This document shows, piece by piece, positions 20,519 to 29,791 of a stretch of 64,000 bases of DNA; positions within the stretch are counted from its first letter, which is position 1; each line of letters begins with the position of its first letter. The position numbers were made by a program, and so were the translations under genes. The DNA lies in contig CP136508.1 of assembly GCA_008011715.2 (NCBI GenBank), forward strand, positions 682,001 through 746,000. Reading direction: 5' to 3'. The stretch is from [Empedobacter] haloabium (GTDB lineage: Bacteria > Pseudomonadota > Gammaproteobacteria > Burkholderiales > Burkholderiaceae_D). The notes under the pieces were generated by a model. That model was not told the origin of the DNA, searched no databases, and worked only from the letters and a program-made list of their open reading frames with translations.

Positions 20519-21469
20519 ATGAAAATCGCTTTCCTCGCGGACCCGCTGGATAGTTTCAAGATCTACAAGGATTCCACGTTTGCCATGATGGCCGAGGCCG
20601 CCAAGCGCGGCCATGAGGTGTACGCCTTCCAGCAGCGCCATATGGCTTTGCGCGACGGCATCGTCAGCGCCCACGCGGCGCGCATCACGCTGACGGGCGA
20701 CGCGGACGAGTGGTACACGGCGGCCCCTTCCGAAGACGTGCGCCTGGGCGAGTTCGATGCGATCCTCGAGCGCAAGGACCCGCCGTTCGACATGGAATAC
20801 GTCTACGGCACCTACCTGCTGCAGCTGGCCGAGCAGCAGGGCGCGCGCGTGTTCAACAGCCCACAGGCAATCCGCGACCACAACGAGAAGCTGGCCATCG
20901 CCCAGTTCCCCCAGTTCACCGCGCCCACGCTGGTCACTTCCGACGAGATGCGCCTGCGCGACTTCCAGGCCGAGCACGGCGACGTCATCTTCAAGCCGTT
21001 GGACGGCATGGGCGGCGCCGGCATCTTCCGCGTCAATGCGGATGGCCTGAACCTGGGTTCCATCATCGAGACGCTGACGGAAAACGGCCGTCGCACCATC
21101 ATGGTGCAGCGCTACATCCCGGACATCGTCAAGGGCGACAAGCGCATCCTCGTCATCGGCGGCAAGCCGGTGCCGTTCTCGCTGGCCCGGATTCCCCAGG
21201 GCGGCGAGGTGCGCGGCAACCTGGCGGCCGGCGGCGTTGGCGTGGCGCAACCTTTGACCGAGCGCGACCGTGAGATTGCCGAGGCCATCGGCCCGGTGCT
21301 GGCTGCGCGCGGCTTGTTGCTGGTAGGATTGGATGTGATCGGCGATTACCTCACCGAGGTCAACGTCACCAGCCCGACCTGCTTCCAGGAGATCACCCAG
21401 CAGTCCGGCTTCGCGGTCGCGGCGATGTTCATCGACGCACTGGAGGCGGGCGTGCGGTCGGCTTGTTAA
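20519..21469 (+). CDS. gshB: Glutathione synthetase
   Basis: 316 residues. ATP-grasp enzyme adding glycine to gamma-glutamylcysteine. It starts MKIAFLADPLDSFKIYKDSTFAMM, the usual N-terminus of the family. An in-frame ATG four codons earlier (20507) is possible. ATP-binding glycine loop KPLDGMGGAGIFRV (about 160-173); C-terminal metal/substrate segment GLDVIGDYLTEVNVTSPT. Follows gshA and is followed closely by the PTS genes, an arrangement common in Burkholderiales. No strong Shine-Dalgarno is seen. Confidence 0.95.
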   Translation: MKIAFLADPLDSFKIYKDSTFAMMAEAAKRGHEVYAFQQRHMALRDGIVSAHAARITLTGDADEWYTAAPSEDVRLGEFDAILERKDPPFDMEYVYGTYLLQLAEQQGARVFNSPQAIRDHNEKLAIAQFPQFTAPTLVTSDEMRLRDFQAEHGDVIFKPLDGMGGAGIFRVNADGLNLGSIIETLTENGRRTIMVQRYIPDIVKGDKRILVIGGKPVPFSLARIPQGGEVRGNLAAGGVGVAQPLTERDREIAEAIGPVLAARGLLLVGLDVIGDYLTEVNVTSPTCFQEITQQSGFAVAAMFIDALEAGVRSAC

Positions 21470-21483
21470 AGTCAGGAAGGGAT

Positions 21484-21885
21484 ATGGTAGGAATTTTGCT
21501 TATGACACACGCGCCGCTGGGAGAAGCGTTCCTGGCGGCGGTGTCGCACGTCTTTCGCGGCAAGGTCGATCATCTGGAAGCGATCGACGTGGTGGCCGAC
21601 CAGGACCTGGCGGACGTGCAGGCGCTGGCGACGGCCGCCATCAAGCGCCTCGACGACGGTTCCGGCGTGCTCGTCATCACGGACGTGAAGGGCGGCACCC
21701 CGGCCAATTGCTGCAACAAGCTGGCGGACGCGGGCCACGTGGAAATCATCGCCGGCATCAGCCTGCCGATGCTGCTGCGTGCCATCACCTACCGCACCGA
21801 CACGCTCGACGTGGTGGTGGAAATGGCGCTGGCCGGTGCGCAAAGCGGCGCGGTGCGGGTCGATAACCGCATTCGCGTGCAATAA
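21484..21885 (+). CDS. PTS EIIA component, mannose (EIIA-Man) type
   Basis: 133 residues from the ATG at 21484 with AGGAAGGG just upstream. MVGILLMTHAPLGEAF carries the phosphorylatable His9 of EIIA-Man-like proteins. The rest follows the alpha/beta family fold (GVLVITDVKGGTPANCC, AGISLPMLLRAI). It receives phosphate from HPr. No EIIB, EIIC or EIID gene is present in the window, so it is probably part of a regulatory rather than a sugar-transporting PTS. It begins 14 bases after gshB. Confidence 0.9.
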   Translation: MVGILLMTHAPLGEAFLAAVSHVFRGKVDHLEAIDVVADQDLADVQALATAAIKRLDDGSGVLVITDVKGGTPANCCNKLADAGHVEIIAGISLPMLLRAITYRTDTLDVVVEMALAGAQSGAVRVDNRIRVQ

Positions 21886-21925
21886 GGGGAACTTAAAGAT
21901 TTGACGAAATAATAAGGCTAGACGT

Positions 21926-21946
21926 GCCGCCGGCGATGCCGGCGGC
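21926..21946 (+). other. Perfect hairpin between EIIA and ptsH
   Basis: GCCGCCGGC, GAT loop, GCCGGCGGC: 9-bp GC-only stem in the 97-base gap. No T-tract follows, so it is more likely an mRNA stability or processing element than a terminator. Confidence 0.5.
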
Positions 21947-21982
21947 GGTGACCGCAGTGCGCATAGAAGCGATACATACAAC

Positions 21983-22252
21983 ATGATTCAGCAAGAACTC
22001 GAGATTATTAATAAATTAGGTCTGCATGCGCGTGCTTCCGCCAAGTTCACCCAACTGGCCGCCAAGTTCCAGAGCGAGGTCTGGCTGTCCCGCAACGGGC
22101 GTCGCATCAACGCCAAATCCATCATGGGCGTCATGATGCTGGCTGCCGGCAAGGGGGCGAAAGTCACGCTGGAGGCCAATGGCGCCGACGAAGCCGAATG
22201 CATCGGCGCCTTGTCCGCGCTGGTCAACGACAAGTTCGGCGAAGGCGAGTAA
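21983..22252 (+). CDS. ptsH: Phosphocarrier protein HPr
   Basis: 89 residues. The active-site motif GLHARAS carries His15. The regulatory-serine region KSIMGVMML has Ser46, which in some bacteria is the HPr-kinase target. It relays phosphate from enzyme I to EIIA. Encoded between EIIA and enzyme I in one transcription direction. Length and start match the family. Confidence 0.96.
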   Translation: MIQQELEIINKLGLHARASAKFTQLAAKFQSEVWLSRNGRRINAKSIMGVMMLAAGKGAKVTLEANGADEAECIGALSALVNDKFGEGE

Positions 22253-22297
22253 ATGCCGTTTGACCGCAGCCGTTCCCCCTTCCACGCAGGAGCATCG

Positions 22298-24049
22298 ATG
22301 GCATCGTTCACACTGCACGGCATCCCGGTCTCGCGCGGCATCGCCATCGGCCGCGCCCACCTGCTGGCGCCCGCCGCGCTGGACGTCAAGCATTACCTGA
22401 TCGCGGAAGAACACGTGGAAGCGGAAGTCGTGCGCCTGCAGACGGCGCTCACCGCCGTGCATCGCGAACTGCAGACGCTGTGGAACGAGCTGCCCAAGGA
22501 CGCCCCCACGGAGCTGGGCGCGTTCATCGACGTGCACGCGCTGATCCTGTCCGATCCAATGATCTCGGAAGCGCCGCTGGACATCATCCGCAGCCGCCAC
22601 TACAACGCCGAATGGGCGCTGGTCACGCAGATCGAGGAGCTGTCGTCGCAGTTCGACGAGATCGAGGACGCCTACCTGCGCGAGCGCAAGGTCGACATCC
22701 AGCAGGTCGCGGAACGGGTGCTGAAGGTCCTGATGGGGAGCGAGCCGCTGGCCGCGCCCAACGCCGTCAACCCGGACGACGACGAATTCATGGCGCAGAT
22801 GGTCGTCATCGCGCACGACATCTCGCCGGCGGACATGCTGAAGTTCCGCGACCGCTCGTTCATCGGCTTCGTCACCGACGTGGGCGGGCAGAACTCCCAC
22901 ACGGCGATCGTGGCACGCAGCCTGGACATTCCGGCCACCGTCGGTGTGGCGCAGGCATCCACCCTGATCGAACAGGACGACTGGGTCATCATCGACGGCG
23001 ACGCCGGCGTCGTCATCGTCAGCCCCAGCGCGCTGGTGCTGGAGCAGTACCGCGAGCGCCAGCTGGCAGCGCAACGCGCGCGCAAGAAGCTGTCGAAACT
23101 GAAGAAAACGCCGGCCGTCACGAAGGATGGCACCGCGATCACCCTGTTGGCCAATATCGAGCTGCCGGACGACTGCGGCCCGGCGCTGGAGTCGGGCGCC
23201 AACGGTGTCGGCCTGTTCCGCTCCGAGTTCCTGTTCATGGGCCGCGCGGCCAATATGCCATCGGAAGACGAGCAGTTCGAGCAGTACCGCCGCGCCGTGG
23301 TCGCGATGAAGGGCCGCCCGGTGACGATCCGCACGCTCGACATCGGCGCCGACAAGCCGCTCGACCCGACCGAGCACACGGCCCTGAACCCGGCGCTGGG
23401 CCTGCGCGCGATCCGCTACTGCCTGTCCGAGCCGCAGCTGTTCCTGACGCAGCTGCGCGCGATCCTGCGTGCCTCCGCGTTCGGCAAGGTGCGCATCCTG
23501 ATCCCGATGCTGGCGCACGCGTTCGAGATCGACCAGTCGCTGGCGATGATCGAGCAGGCCAAGGCGCAGCTGCGCGAGGCCAACGTCAAGTTCGACGCCA
23601 ATGTGGACGTCGGCGCGATGATCGAGATTCCCGCCGCCGCGCTGGCGCTGCCGATGTTCGTGCGGAAGATGAACTTCCTGTCGATCGGCACCAACGACCT
23701 GATTCAGTACACCCTGGCGATCGACCGGGTTGATTATGAGGTGGCGCACCTTTACAATCCCTTGCATCCCGCCATCCTGCAACTGATTTCGATGACCATA
23801 GCCGCCGGCCAGAAGGCCGGTATCGACGTTGCCGTGTGTGGCGAGATGGCGGGCGATACCAAGCTCACGCGTCTGCTGCTCGGCATGGGGCTGCGCGAAT
23901 TTTCGATGCACCCGGCGCAGCTGCTCGCCGTGAAGCAGGAAATCCTGAACAGCGACCTGGGCGCGATCGCCCCGCTGACCCGCAAGATACTTCGTTCGAC
24001 GGACCCGGACGGCATCGCGGATGCCGTGCTGGCCCTGCAGACGAGTTGA
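22298..24049 (+). CDS. ptsI: Phosphoenolpyruvate--protein phosphotransferase (PTS enzyme I)
   Basis: 583 residues from the ATG at 22298 with an AGGAG about six bases upstream. A longer frame from 22253 lacks this support. Domain order: N-terminal HPr-binding/phosphohistidine domain with GGQNSHTAIVARS (His201), then the C-terminal PEP-utilising TIM barrel (GVGLFRSEFLFM, MNFLSIGTNDLIQYTLAIDR, CGEMAGD loop with the catalytic Cys). It transfers phosphate from PEP to HPr. Enzyme I is 45 bases downstream of ptsH. No GAF domain is present, so this is the PtsI rather than the PtsP form. Confidence 0.95.
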   Translation: MASFTLHGIPVSRGIAIGRAHLLAPAALDVKHYLIAEEHVEAEVVRLQTALTAVHRELQTLWNELPKDAPTELGAFIDVHALILSDPMISEAPLDIIRSRHYNAEWALVTQIEELSSQFDEIEDAYLRERKVDIQQVAERVLKVLMGSEPLAAPNAVNPDDDEFMAQMVVIAHDISPADMLKFRDRSFIGFVTDVGGQNSHTAIVARSLDIPATVGVAQASTLIEQDDWVIIDGDAGVVIVSPSALVLEQYRERQLAAQRARKKLSKLKKTPAVTKDGTAITLLANIELPDDCGPALESGANGVGLFRSEFLFMGRAANMPSEDEQFEQYRRAVVAMKGRPVTIRTLDIGADKPLDPTEHTALNPALGLRAIRYCLSEPQLFLTQLRAILRASAFGKVRILIPMLAHAFEIDQSLAMIEQAKAQLREANVKFDANVDVGAMIEIPAAALALPMFVRKMNFLSIGTNDLIQYTLAIDRVDYEVAHLYNPLHPAILQLISMTIAAGQKAGIDVAVCGEMAGDTKLTRLLLGMGLREFSMHPAQLLAVKQEILNSDLGAIAPLTRKILRSTDPDGIADAVLALQTS

Positions 24050-24136
24050 CTACCACAGGTAGAACCGGTGGCGCCTCCATTGCGGCGCCGCTTCGACGAC
24101 TGGCCCGTGGGGCCGCAGTACTGTGATCAACAACCC

Positions 24137-25288
24137 ATGTCCTCGATAGGAATCGTCTCTCCGCAAACGATGGCGTTTGCGGAACCCCTGCAGTTGCAGA
24201 GCGGCGCCACGCTGCGCGACTATCACCTGATGGTCGAAACCTACGGCACCTTGAATGCCGACAAATCCAACGCCGTGCTGGTGTGCCATGCGCTGAACGC
24301 GTCGCACCACGTGGCCGGCTACTATGCCGACGACCCGAAGAACGTCGGCTGGTGGGACAATATGGTCGGTCCCGGCAAGCCGCTCGATACCGACAAGTTC
24401 TTCGTCATCGGCATCAACAACCTGGGTTCCTGCTTCGGCTCCACCGGCCCGATGCACGTCAATCCGGCCACCGGCAAGCCGTATGGCGCCGCCTTCCCCG
24501 TCGTCACGGTGGAGGACTGGGTCAACGCGCAGGCGCGCGTGGCCGACCGCCTGGGCATCGCGCAGTTCGCGGCCGTCATGGGCGGCTCGCTGGGCGGCAT
24601 GCAGGCGCTGGCCTGGAGCATCATGTATCCGGAGCGGCTGCGCCACTGCGTCGTGATCGCCTCCACGCCCAAGCTCTCGGCCCAGAACATCGCGTTCAAC
24701 GACGTGGCGCGCCAGGCCATCCTGACCGACCCGGACTACCGCGGCGGCGACTTCTACGAGCACGGCGTGGTGCCGAAGAACGGCCTGAAGGTGGCGCGCA
24801 TGATCGGTCACATCACCTATCTGTCGGACGACGACATGGCGGAGAAGTTCGGCCGCAAGCTGAGGGACATTGCCGAATCGGGCACCTACAAGTTCGGCTA
24901 CGGCATCGACTTCGAAATCGAATCCTACCTGCGCTACCAGGGCGACAAGTTCTCCGAATACTTCGACGCCAACACCTACCTCCTGATCACGAAGGCGCTG
25001 GACTATTTCGACCCGGCCCGACTGCACGACGGCGACCTGGCCAAGGCGCTGGCGGTAACGAAGGCGAAGTTCTTCCTGGCCTCGTTTACGACCGACTGGC
25101 GCTTCTCGCCGGAGCGCTCGCGCGAGATCGTGCAGGCGCTGCTGTCGAACCGGCGCGAAGTGACGTATGCCGAGATCGACGCGCCGCACGGCCACGATGC
25201 GTTCCTGCTGGACGACGCGCGCTACCTGAACCTGGTGCGGGCGTATTACGAGCAGGTGTGGCAAGAACTGGCAAAGGAGGGCGCATGA
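24137..25288 (+). CDS. metX: Homoserine O-acyltransferase MetX
   Basis: 383 residues from the ATG at 24137. Alpha/beta-hydrolase-fold enzyme activating homoserine for methionine synthesis, using acetyl-CoA or succinyl-CoA; the donor cannot be decided here. Conserved stretches: [26 protein letters not shown], nucleophile elbow GGSLGGMQ (Ser151), and the C-terminal [12 protein letters not shown] segment with the catalytic His. Overlaps metW by four bases (ATGA), the standard metX-metW coupling in Betaproteobacteria. A frame extended upstream to 24068 is unlikely. Confidence 0.94.
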   Translation: MSSIGIVSPQTMAFAEPLQLQSGATLRDYHLMVETYGTLNADKSNAVLVCHALNASHHVAGYYADDPKNVGWWDNMVGPGKPLDTDKFFVIGINNLGSCFGSTGPMHVNPATGKPYGAAFPVVTVEDWVNAQARVADRLGIAQFAAVMGGSLGGMQALAWSIMYPERLRHCVVIASTPKLSAQNIAFNDVARQAILTDPDYRGGDFYEHGVVPKNGLKVARMIGHITYLSDDDMAEKFGRKLRDIAESGTYKFGYGIDFEIESYLRYQGDKFSEYFDANTYLLITKALDYFDPARLHDGDLAKALAVTKAKFFLASFTTDWRFSPERSREIVQALLSNRREVTYAEIDAPHGHDAFLLDDARYLNLVRAYYEQVWQELAKEGA

Positions 25289-25896
25289 CGTTCGACGACT
25301 TGAAGGCGGCGCGGCCCGACCTGGCATTCATCGCCCACTGGGTCCGGCCCGGCGCCCACGTGCTGGACGTGGGCTGCGGCGATGGCGTGATGATGGAATA
25401 CCTGCAGAGCGACAAGGGCTGCAGCGGTTATGGCCTGGAACTGGCGGACGACAAGGTGCTGGCCAGCACCAAGCGCGGCGTGCGCGTGCTGCAGCAGGAC
25501 TTCGAGAAAGGCCTGGGCATCTTCGGCGACAACTCGTTCGACACGGTGCTGTGCCTGTCCTCCCTGCAGATGATGAAGCACGTGGAAGACCTGCTGCGCG
25601 ACATCGTGCGGGTCGGCACCGAGGCCATCGTCTCCTTCCCCAACTTCGCCTACTGGCCGCACCGCGTCGCGCTGCTGCGCGGGCGCATGCCGGTGTCGAA
25701 GACGCTGCCGTACCAGTGGTACGACACGCCCAACGTGCGCTGCGCCACGATCGAGGATTTCCGCGAACTGGCCGCCGAGGTGGGGCTGGAAGTGATCGAA
25801 TGCGTGGCGCTGGCGGAAGGGAAGATCGTCCATTTCCTGCCCAACCTGCGCGGCGAGCTGGCCGTGTTCCGCCTGCGGAAAAAGGGCGGCCGTTAA
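25285..25896 (+). CDS. metW: Methionine biosynthesis protein MetW
   Basis: 203 residues. Class I SAM-methyltransferase-like fold with [15 protein letters not shown] (motif I, about 30-44), then [11 protein letters not shown] and [22 protein letters not shown]. The C-terminal signature [20 protein letters not shown], followed by [12 protein letters not shown], is specific to MetW. It is genetically paired with metX and promotes methionine synthesis in other bacteria. Translationally coupled to metX by the four-base overlap; RBS GGAGGG. Confidence 0.95.
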   Translation: MTFDDLKAARPDLAFIAHWVRPGAHVLDVGCGDGVMMEYLQSDKGCSGYGLELADDKVLASTKRGVRVLQQDFEKGLGIFGDNSFDTVLCLSSLQMMKHVEDLLRDIVRVGTEAIVSFPNFAYWPHRVALLRGRMPVSKTLPYQWYDTPNVRCATIEDFRELAAEVGLEVIECVALAEGKIVHFLPNLRGELAVFRLRKKGGR

Positions 25897-25959
25897 GCTG
25901 TGATATCGTGTCGCCTGCGGGACAGATTGCCTTCAGATTAACCCGCATGGACGACTACG

Positions 25960-26871
25960 ATGAATAACTTGATGACCAAAACCAGGCATGGTATTGCCTT
26001 CCTCGTCCTGGCGACCAGCATGCAGCTGGCGCCAGCCCAGCAGCCTGCGCCGTCTTCCGCGCCCGCGGCGGACGGCATCCCTGTCACGCGCCTGTCGCGC
26101 CTGCGCTTCTTCAGCGATGAGGAAGCGGTCAACCAGCAGTCGAAGCTGCAATACGACCAGCTGCTGAAGGAGGCCGACCAGAAGAACGCGCTGTTCCCCG
26201 ACAACCACGCGCAGGTACAGCGCCTGCGCGCCATTGCCAAGCGCATCATCCCGCACGTGGGGCGCTGGAATCCGGAAGCGTCCGACTGGAAATGGGAAGT
26301 CAACCTGCTCAATTCCGACCAGGTCAACGCCTTCTGCATGCCGGGCGGCCGCATCGCCTTCTATTCGGGCATCCTGACGAAGCTGAACATGACGGATGAC
26401 GAAGTGGCGATGGTGATGGGCCACGAGATCGCCCACGCGCTGCGCGAGCACGCCCGCAAGCGCCAGGGCGAATCGCAGGTCGCCGCGATCGCCGGCAAGC
26501 TCGGTGGCGTCGCCGCTTCCGCGCTGTTCGGCATCGATCCGCGCCTGACCGATTTCGGCGGCCGCATGGCGGCCCAGGCGGCCGTGCTGAAGTTCTCGCG
26601 CGGCGAGGAAACGGAAGCGGACCTGGTCGGCATCGACCTGGCGGCCCGCGCCGGCTTCGATCCGCGTGCCGGCATCGCGCTGTGGCAGAAGATGGGCGCC
26701 GTCAACGCGCGCGCGCCGATCGAATTCCTGTCGACGCACCCGAGCGGCGACACCCGCATCGCTGAAATGAACAAGAACATGCCGCTGGTGCTGCCGGTGT
26801 ACGCGCGCACGCGCGGCACCACCGTCGCGGCATTGCCGGCCTACCGCACGACGCCGCTGCCGAAGTCGTAA
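25960..26871 (+). CDS. Periplasmic M48-family metallopeptidase (LoiP/YggG-like)
   Basis: 303 residues with a signal-like hydrophobic N-terminus (about 8-26). Zinc-protease motif HEIAHALREHAR (His155, Glu156, His159), with the third ligand in EETEADLVGIDLAARAG downstream. The upstream VNAFCMPGGRIAFYSGIL strand is typical of M48 catalytic domains. Likely roles are removal of misfolded or damaged envelope proteins. There is no lipobox in the leader. It is immediately followed, without spacing, by the pseudouridine synthase gene. Confidence 0.92.
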   Translation: MNNLMTKTRHGIAFLVLATSMQLAPAQQPAPSSAPAADGIPVTRLSRLRFFSDEEAVNQQSKLQYDQLLKEADQKNALFPDNHAQVQRLRAIAKRIIPHVGRWNPEASDWKWEVNLLNSDQVNAFCMPGGRIAFYSGILTKLNMTDDEVAMVMGHEIAHALREHARKRQGESQVAAIAGKLGGVAASALFGIDPRLTDFGGRMAAQAAVLKFSRGEETEADLVGIDLAARAGFDPRAGIALWQKMGAVNARAPIEFLSTHPSGDTRIAEMNKNMPLVLPVYARTRGTTVAALPAYRTTPLPKS

Positions 26872-27774
26872 ATGGCGGGACCGAAGGGGGAAAAGGCGCC
26901 GTTGCCGATGCGCGACGGCGTCACGCCCAGCTATCTGTGGTTGCCCGAGGGCGACTGGCCGGACCTGATCACGTTCATGGTGGCGAACTATCCGGCCGTG
27001 ACGGAGGCGCAGTGGCGCGACCGCATGGCGCGCGGCGACGTGGTCGACGCCAAGGGCACGCCGCTGCGGCCCGAGTCGCCCTACAAGCGCAACCTGCGCA
27101 TCTTCTACTACCGCGAGCTGGACCACGAAACGCCGATCCCGTTCGAGGAGGAGGTGCTGTACCAGGACGAGCACATCGTCGTGGCCGACAAGCCGCACTT
27201 CCTGCCGACGATCCCGACCGGGCGCTTCGTCAAGGAGACGCTGCTGGTGCGGCTGCGCCGCCGGCTCGGCATCGAGGACCTGGTGCCGATCCACCGGCTG
27301 GACCGGGAGACGGCCGGCGTGGTGGTGTTTTCCTGTAACGCCGCCAGCCGCGGCGCCTACCAGTCGCTGTTCCAGAAGCGCCTGGTGCAAAAGGAATACG
27401 AGGCGCTGGCCGGCCCGCTGCCGGGGCGCGAATTCCCGTTCAGCTACAGCAGCCGGATGGTCGAGGGCGATAAATTCTTCACGATGAAGGAGGAGCCGGG
27501 CGAACCGAATTCGGAGACGATGATCGATGTGATCGAGCGGCGCGGCGAGCACGTGCTGTATCGCCTGTGGCCGCATACGGGCCGCCAGCACCAGTTGCGC
27601 GTGCACCTGTCCGCGCTGGGCATCCCGATCGTCAACGACGCCTTCTATCCGGTGGCGCTGCCGTGCAAGCAGGACGACGTGTCGCAGCCATTGAAACTGC
27701 TGGCGCGGGCGATCGGTTTTCCCGATCCGTTGACGGGGGAGTGGCGCTACTTCGAAAGTCGCCGCCAGCTTTAA
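26872..27774 (+). CDS. RluA-family pseudouridine synthase
   Basis: 300 residues. Catalytic motif IHRLDRETAGVVVF with Asp144; further family segments are VVADKPHFLPTIPTG, KRLVQKEYEALAGP and RLWPHTGRQHQLRVHLSALG. These enzymes isomerise uridine to pseudouridine in rRNA or tRNA; the target is not inferable. The ATG directly abuts the stop codon of the M48 gene, suggesting coupling. The stop codon overlaps the first bases of a perfect 29-bp inverted repeat. Confidence 0.92.
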   Translation: MAGPKGEKAPLPMRDGVTPSYLWLPEGDWPDLITFMVANYPAVTEAQWRDRMARGDVVDAKGTPLRPESPYKRNLRIFYYRELDHETPIPFEEEVLYQDEHIVVADKPHFLPTIPTGRFVKETLLVRLRRRLGIEDLVPIHRLDRETAGVVVFSCNAASRGAYQSLFQKRLVQKEYEALAGPLPGREFPFSYSSRMVEGDKFFTMKEEPGEPNSETMIDVIERRGEHVLYRLWPHTGRQHQLRVHLSALGIPIVNDAFYPVALPCKQDDVSQPLKLLARAIGFPDPLTGEWRYFESRRQL

Positions 27775-27835
27775 AACCGGGGTCAGGTCTGTCATTCGGA
27801 CATTTTGTCCGAATGACAGACCTGACCCCGGTTTT
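27773..27835. repeat. Perfect 29-bp inverted repeat (REP-like, copy A1)
   Basis: Arms 27773-27801 and 27807-27835 are exactly complementary over 29 bases with a 5-base loop. The outer part (AAAACCGGGGTCAG) matches the outer part of the repeats at 43.7 and 58.7 kb. The inner part (GTCTGTCATTCGGAC) is different. It overlaps the stop codon of the pseudouridine synthase and can act as a terminator in either direction (TTTT at both ends). Confidence 0.85.
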
Positions 27836-27862
27836 GCCCGCGCTGAATCCTGAGACAACTTC

Positions 27863-27891
27863 GGGGTCAGTCCCCTGCGGGGACAGACCCC
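27863..27891. repeat. REP-like hairpin (copy A2)
   Basis: GGGGTCAGTCCCC, TGC loop, GGGGACAGACCCC: a 13-bp stem with a single central A-A mismatch. Same motif as the hairpins at 43.7 and 58.7 kb. It ends four bases before the xth stop codon, so the pair A1/A2 fills the convergent junction. Confidence 0.85.
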
Positions 27892-27895
27892 AGAA

Positions 27896-28666
27896 TCAGC
27901 GCGCGTACTCGATGATCAGCGGCGCATGATCCGAGAACTTCTCGTCCTTGTACACCGAGACCGCCTTGGCACAGCCGGCGATGCCGGGCGTCGCCACGTG
28001 GTAATCGATGCGCCAGCCCACGTTCTTCGCATAGGCCTGGCCGCGGTTGCTCCACCAGGTGTACTGCTCCGGGCGCGGATCGAGGCCGCGATGCACGTCC
28101 ACGTAGCCGCATTCGTCGAACACGCGCGTCAGCCAGGCCCGTTCCTCGGGCAGGAAGCCGGAGTTCTTGACGTTGCCCTTCCAGTTCTTCAGGTCGATTT
28201 CCTTGTGCGCGATGTTCCAGTCGCCGCAGATGACGACCTCGCGGCCCTCCGCGCGCAGCTGCGTCAGGTGCGGCAGGAACAGGTCCATGAAGCGGAACTT
28301 CGCTTCCTGGCGTTCCGGCGAGGAGGAGCCGGACGGGCAGTACACGGAAATGATGGTCAGGTCGCCGAAGTCGGCGCGCACGTAGCGGCCCTCGGCATCG
28401 AATTCGGGACTGCCGAAGCCGATCTTGACGGCGTCCGGCGCGATTTTGCTGTAGATGCCGGTGCCGGAGTAGCCTTTTTTTTCGGCGTAGTGGAAGTGGC
28501 CGTGGTAGCCGTGCGGATTCAGGAACTCTTCCGTCATGTCGGCCGCCTGCGCTTTCAGCTCCTGCACGCAGATGAAATCCGCCGACTGCGTTCCCATCCA
28601 GTTGAAAAAGCCCTTCTTGGCGGCGGAACGGATTCCGTTCAGGTTGGCGGAGATGATTTTTGGCAT
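27896..28666 (-). CDS. xth: Exodeoxyribonuclease III
   Basis: 256 residues of the exonuclease/endonuclease/phosphatase fold. N-terminus KIISANLNGIRSAAKKGFFNW; catalytic Glu in CVQELKAQ; VICGDWNIAHKEIDLKNWKGN with the DWN motif; C-terminal FSDHAPLIIE with the catalytic Asp-His. AP endonuclease and 3'-5' exonuclease in base-excision repair. Its start is 40 bases from pyrE, which is divergent; its 3' end meets the REP-like repeats. Confidence 0.95.
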   Translation of the reverse strand: MPKIISANLNGIRSAAKKGFFNWMGTQSADFICVQELKAQAADMTEEFLNPHGYHGHFHYAEKKGYSGTGIYSKIAPDAVKIGFGSPEFDAEGRYVRADFGDLTIISVYCPSGSSSPERQEAKFRFMDLFLPHLTQLRAEGREVVICGDWNIAHKEIDLKNWKGNVKNSGFLPEERAWLTRVFDECGYVDVHRGLDPRPEQYTWWSNRGQAYAKNVGWRIDYHVATPGIAGCAKAVSVYKDEKFSDHAPLIIEYAR

Positions 28667-28706
28667 GGATTAAAATACTGGCACTTCATGAACAAGGACC
28701 AGCAAT

Positions 28707-29363
28707 ATGAACAGTTTGAGGCAGGAGTTTATCGCGTTTTCCGTCGAGGCGGGAGTGCTGAAATTCGGGCAATTCACCACCAAGGCGGGGCGCCAGTCGC
28801 CGTATTTCTTCAATGCGGGCCTGTTCCACGACGGCGCCACCCTGGCCCGTCTGGCCGACTTCTATGCGCAGACGCTGCTCGACTCGGGCGTCGAATTCGA
28901 CATGCTGTTCGGTCCCGCCTACAAGGGCATCACGCTGGCGTCGGCGACGTCGATGGCGCTGGCCGGCAAGGGCCGCAACACCTCGTTCGCCTACAACCGC
29001 AAGGAAGCCAAGGACCATGGCGAAGGCGGCACGCTGGTGGGCGCCAAGCTGCAGGGCAAGGTCGTCATCATCGACGACGTGATTTCCGCCGGCACCTCGG
29101 TGCGGGAATCGGTCGAGATGATCCGCGCCGCCGGCGCCGAGCCGTGCGCCGTGCTGATCGCGCTGGACCGCATGGAGCGCGGCGGCAAGGACGGCCAGCT
29201 GTCGCCGCTGTCGGCGGTGCAGGAAGTGAGCCAGAACTATGGCATTCCCGTCATCTCGATCGGCAGCCTGGCCGACCTGTTCGGCTATCTGGCGGCCGAT
29301 CCGGCACTGGCACAATACAAGGACGCCGTGGCGGCCTACCGCGACCAGTACGGCGTGGCGTGA
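28707..29363 (+). CDS. pyrE: Orotate phosphoribosyltransferase
   Basis: 218 residues. Converts orotate and PRPP to OMP in pyrimidine synthesis. PRPP loop VVIIDDVISAGTSVRES; orotate/catalytic segments FAYNRKEAKDHGEGG and KFGQFTTKAGRQSPYFFN. Divergent from xth. The ATG at 28707 begins MNSLRQEFIAFSVEAGVLKFG, the usual N-terminus. Confidence 0.96.
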   Translation: MNSLRQEFIAFSVEAGVLKFGQFTTKAGRQSPYFFNAGLFHDGATLARLADFYAQTLLDSGVEFDMLFGPAYKGITLASATSMALAGKGRNTSFAYNRKEAKDHGEGGTLVGAKLQGKVVIIDDVISAGTSVRESVEMIRAAGAEPCAVLIALDRMERGGKDGQLSPLSAVQEVSQNYGIPVISIGSLADLFGYLAADPALAQYKDAVAAYRDQYGVA

Positions 29364-29425
29364 TCGCCCAAGGCGCGCGGAATGTGATTAAATGAGAGCA
29401 ACATAAAATACATCATGGAGCTGTC

Positions 29426-29791
29426 ATGAACATCGCATCCCTGAAGGTCTATGGAGACGAACATACGCTGGACGACGTGCGCGACGGCCTGCCGACCGAA
29501 CCGGAAGGCAGCTGGCGCAAGGGCGACGTGCGGCCGGACGGGCGCGTGCGCATCGACTCCGGCTTCTACGTCAACCTGGGCCAGGACGAGAACCCGGACG
29601 CGCTGCTGCGCCACCTGCGCGCCTGGCTGCACGAGTGCGAGGCGCGCGGCATCACGTTCGACGTGCCGCCGATCGCCGCCGAACTGCGTATCGCCATCGT
29701 TACCGCGCAACCGGGCGAGACGCTGGACTTTTCCATCGCCGACCTGAACCTGCTGGTCAATATGGGCATCACGCTCAGCATCAGCCGGTGA
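29426..29791 (+). CDS. DUF4279-like protein
   Basis: 121 residues, no signal or membrane segment. The layout ASLKVYGDEHTLDDVRDGL, then SWRKGDVR, an amphipathic helix ENPDALLRHLRAWLHE and C-terminal strands resembles DUF4279 proteins, of unknown role and sometimes linked to immunity-type modules. The match is from memory of the family pattern, not a search. ATG 29426 follows GGAGCTGTC. Overlaps the next small gene by four bases (GTGA). Confidence 0.7.
   Translation: MNIASLKVYGDEHTLDDVRDGLPTEPEGSWRKGDVRPDGRVRIDSGFYVNLGQDENPDALLRHLRAWLHECEARGITFDVPPIAAELRIAIVTAQPGETLDFSIADLNLLVNMGITLSISR

Noticed and set aside
24050..24136. SAM-type riboswitch ahead of metX
   Set aside because: Only short GGCGCC palindromes occur; no conserved riboswitch core is seen.
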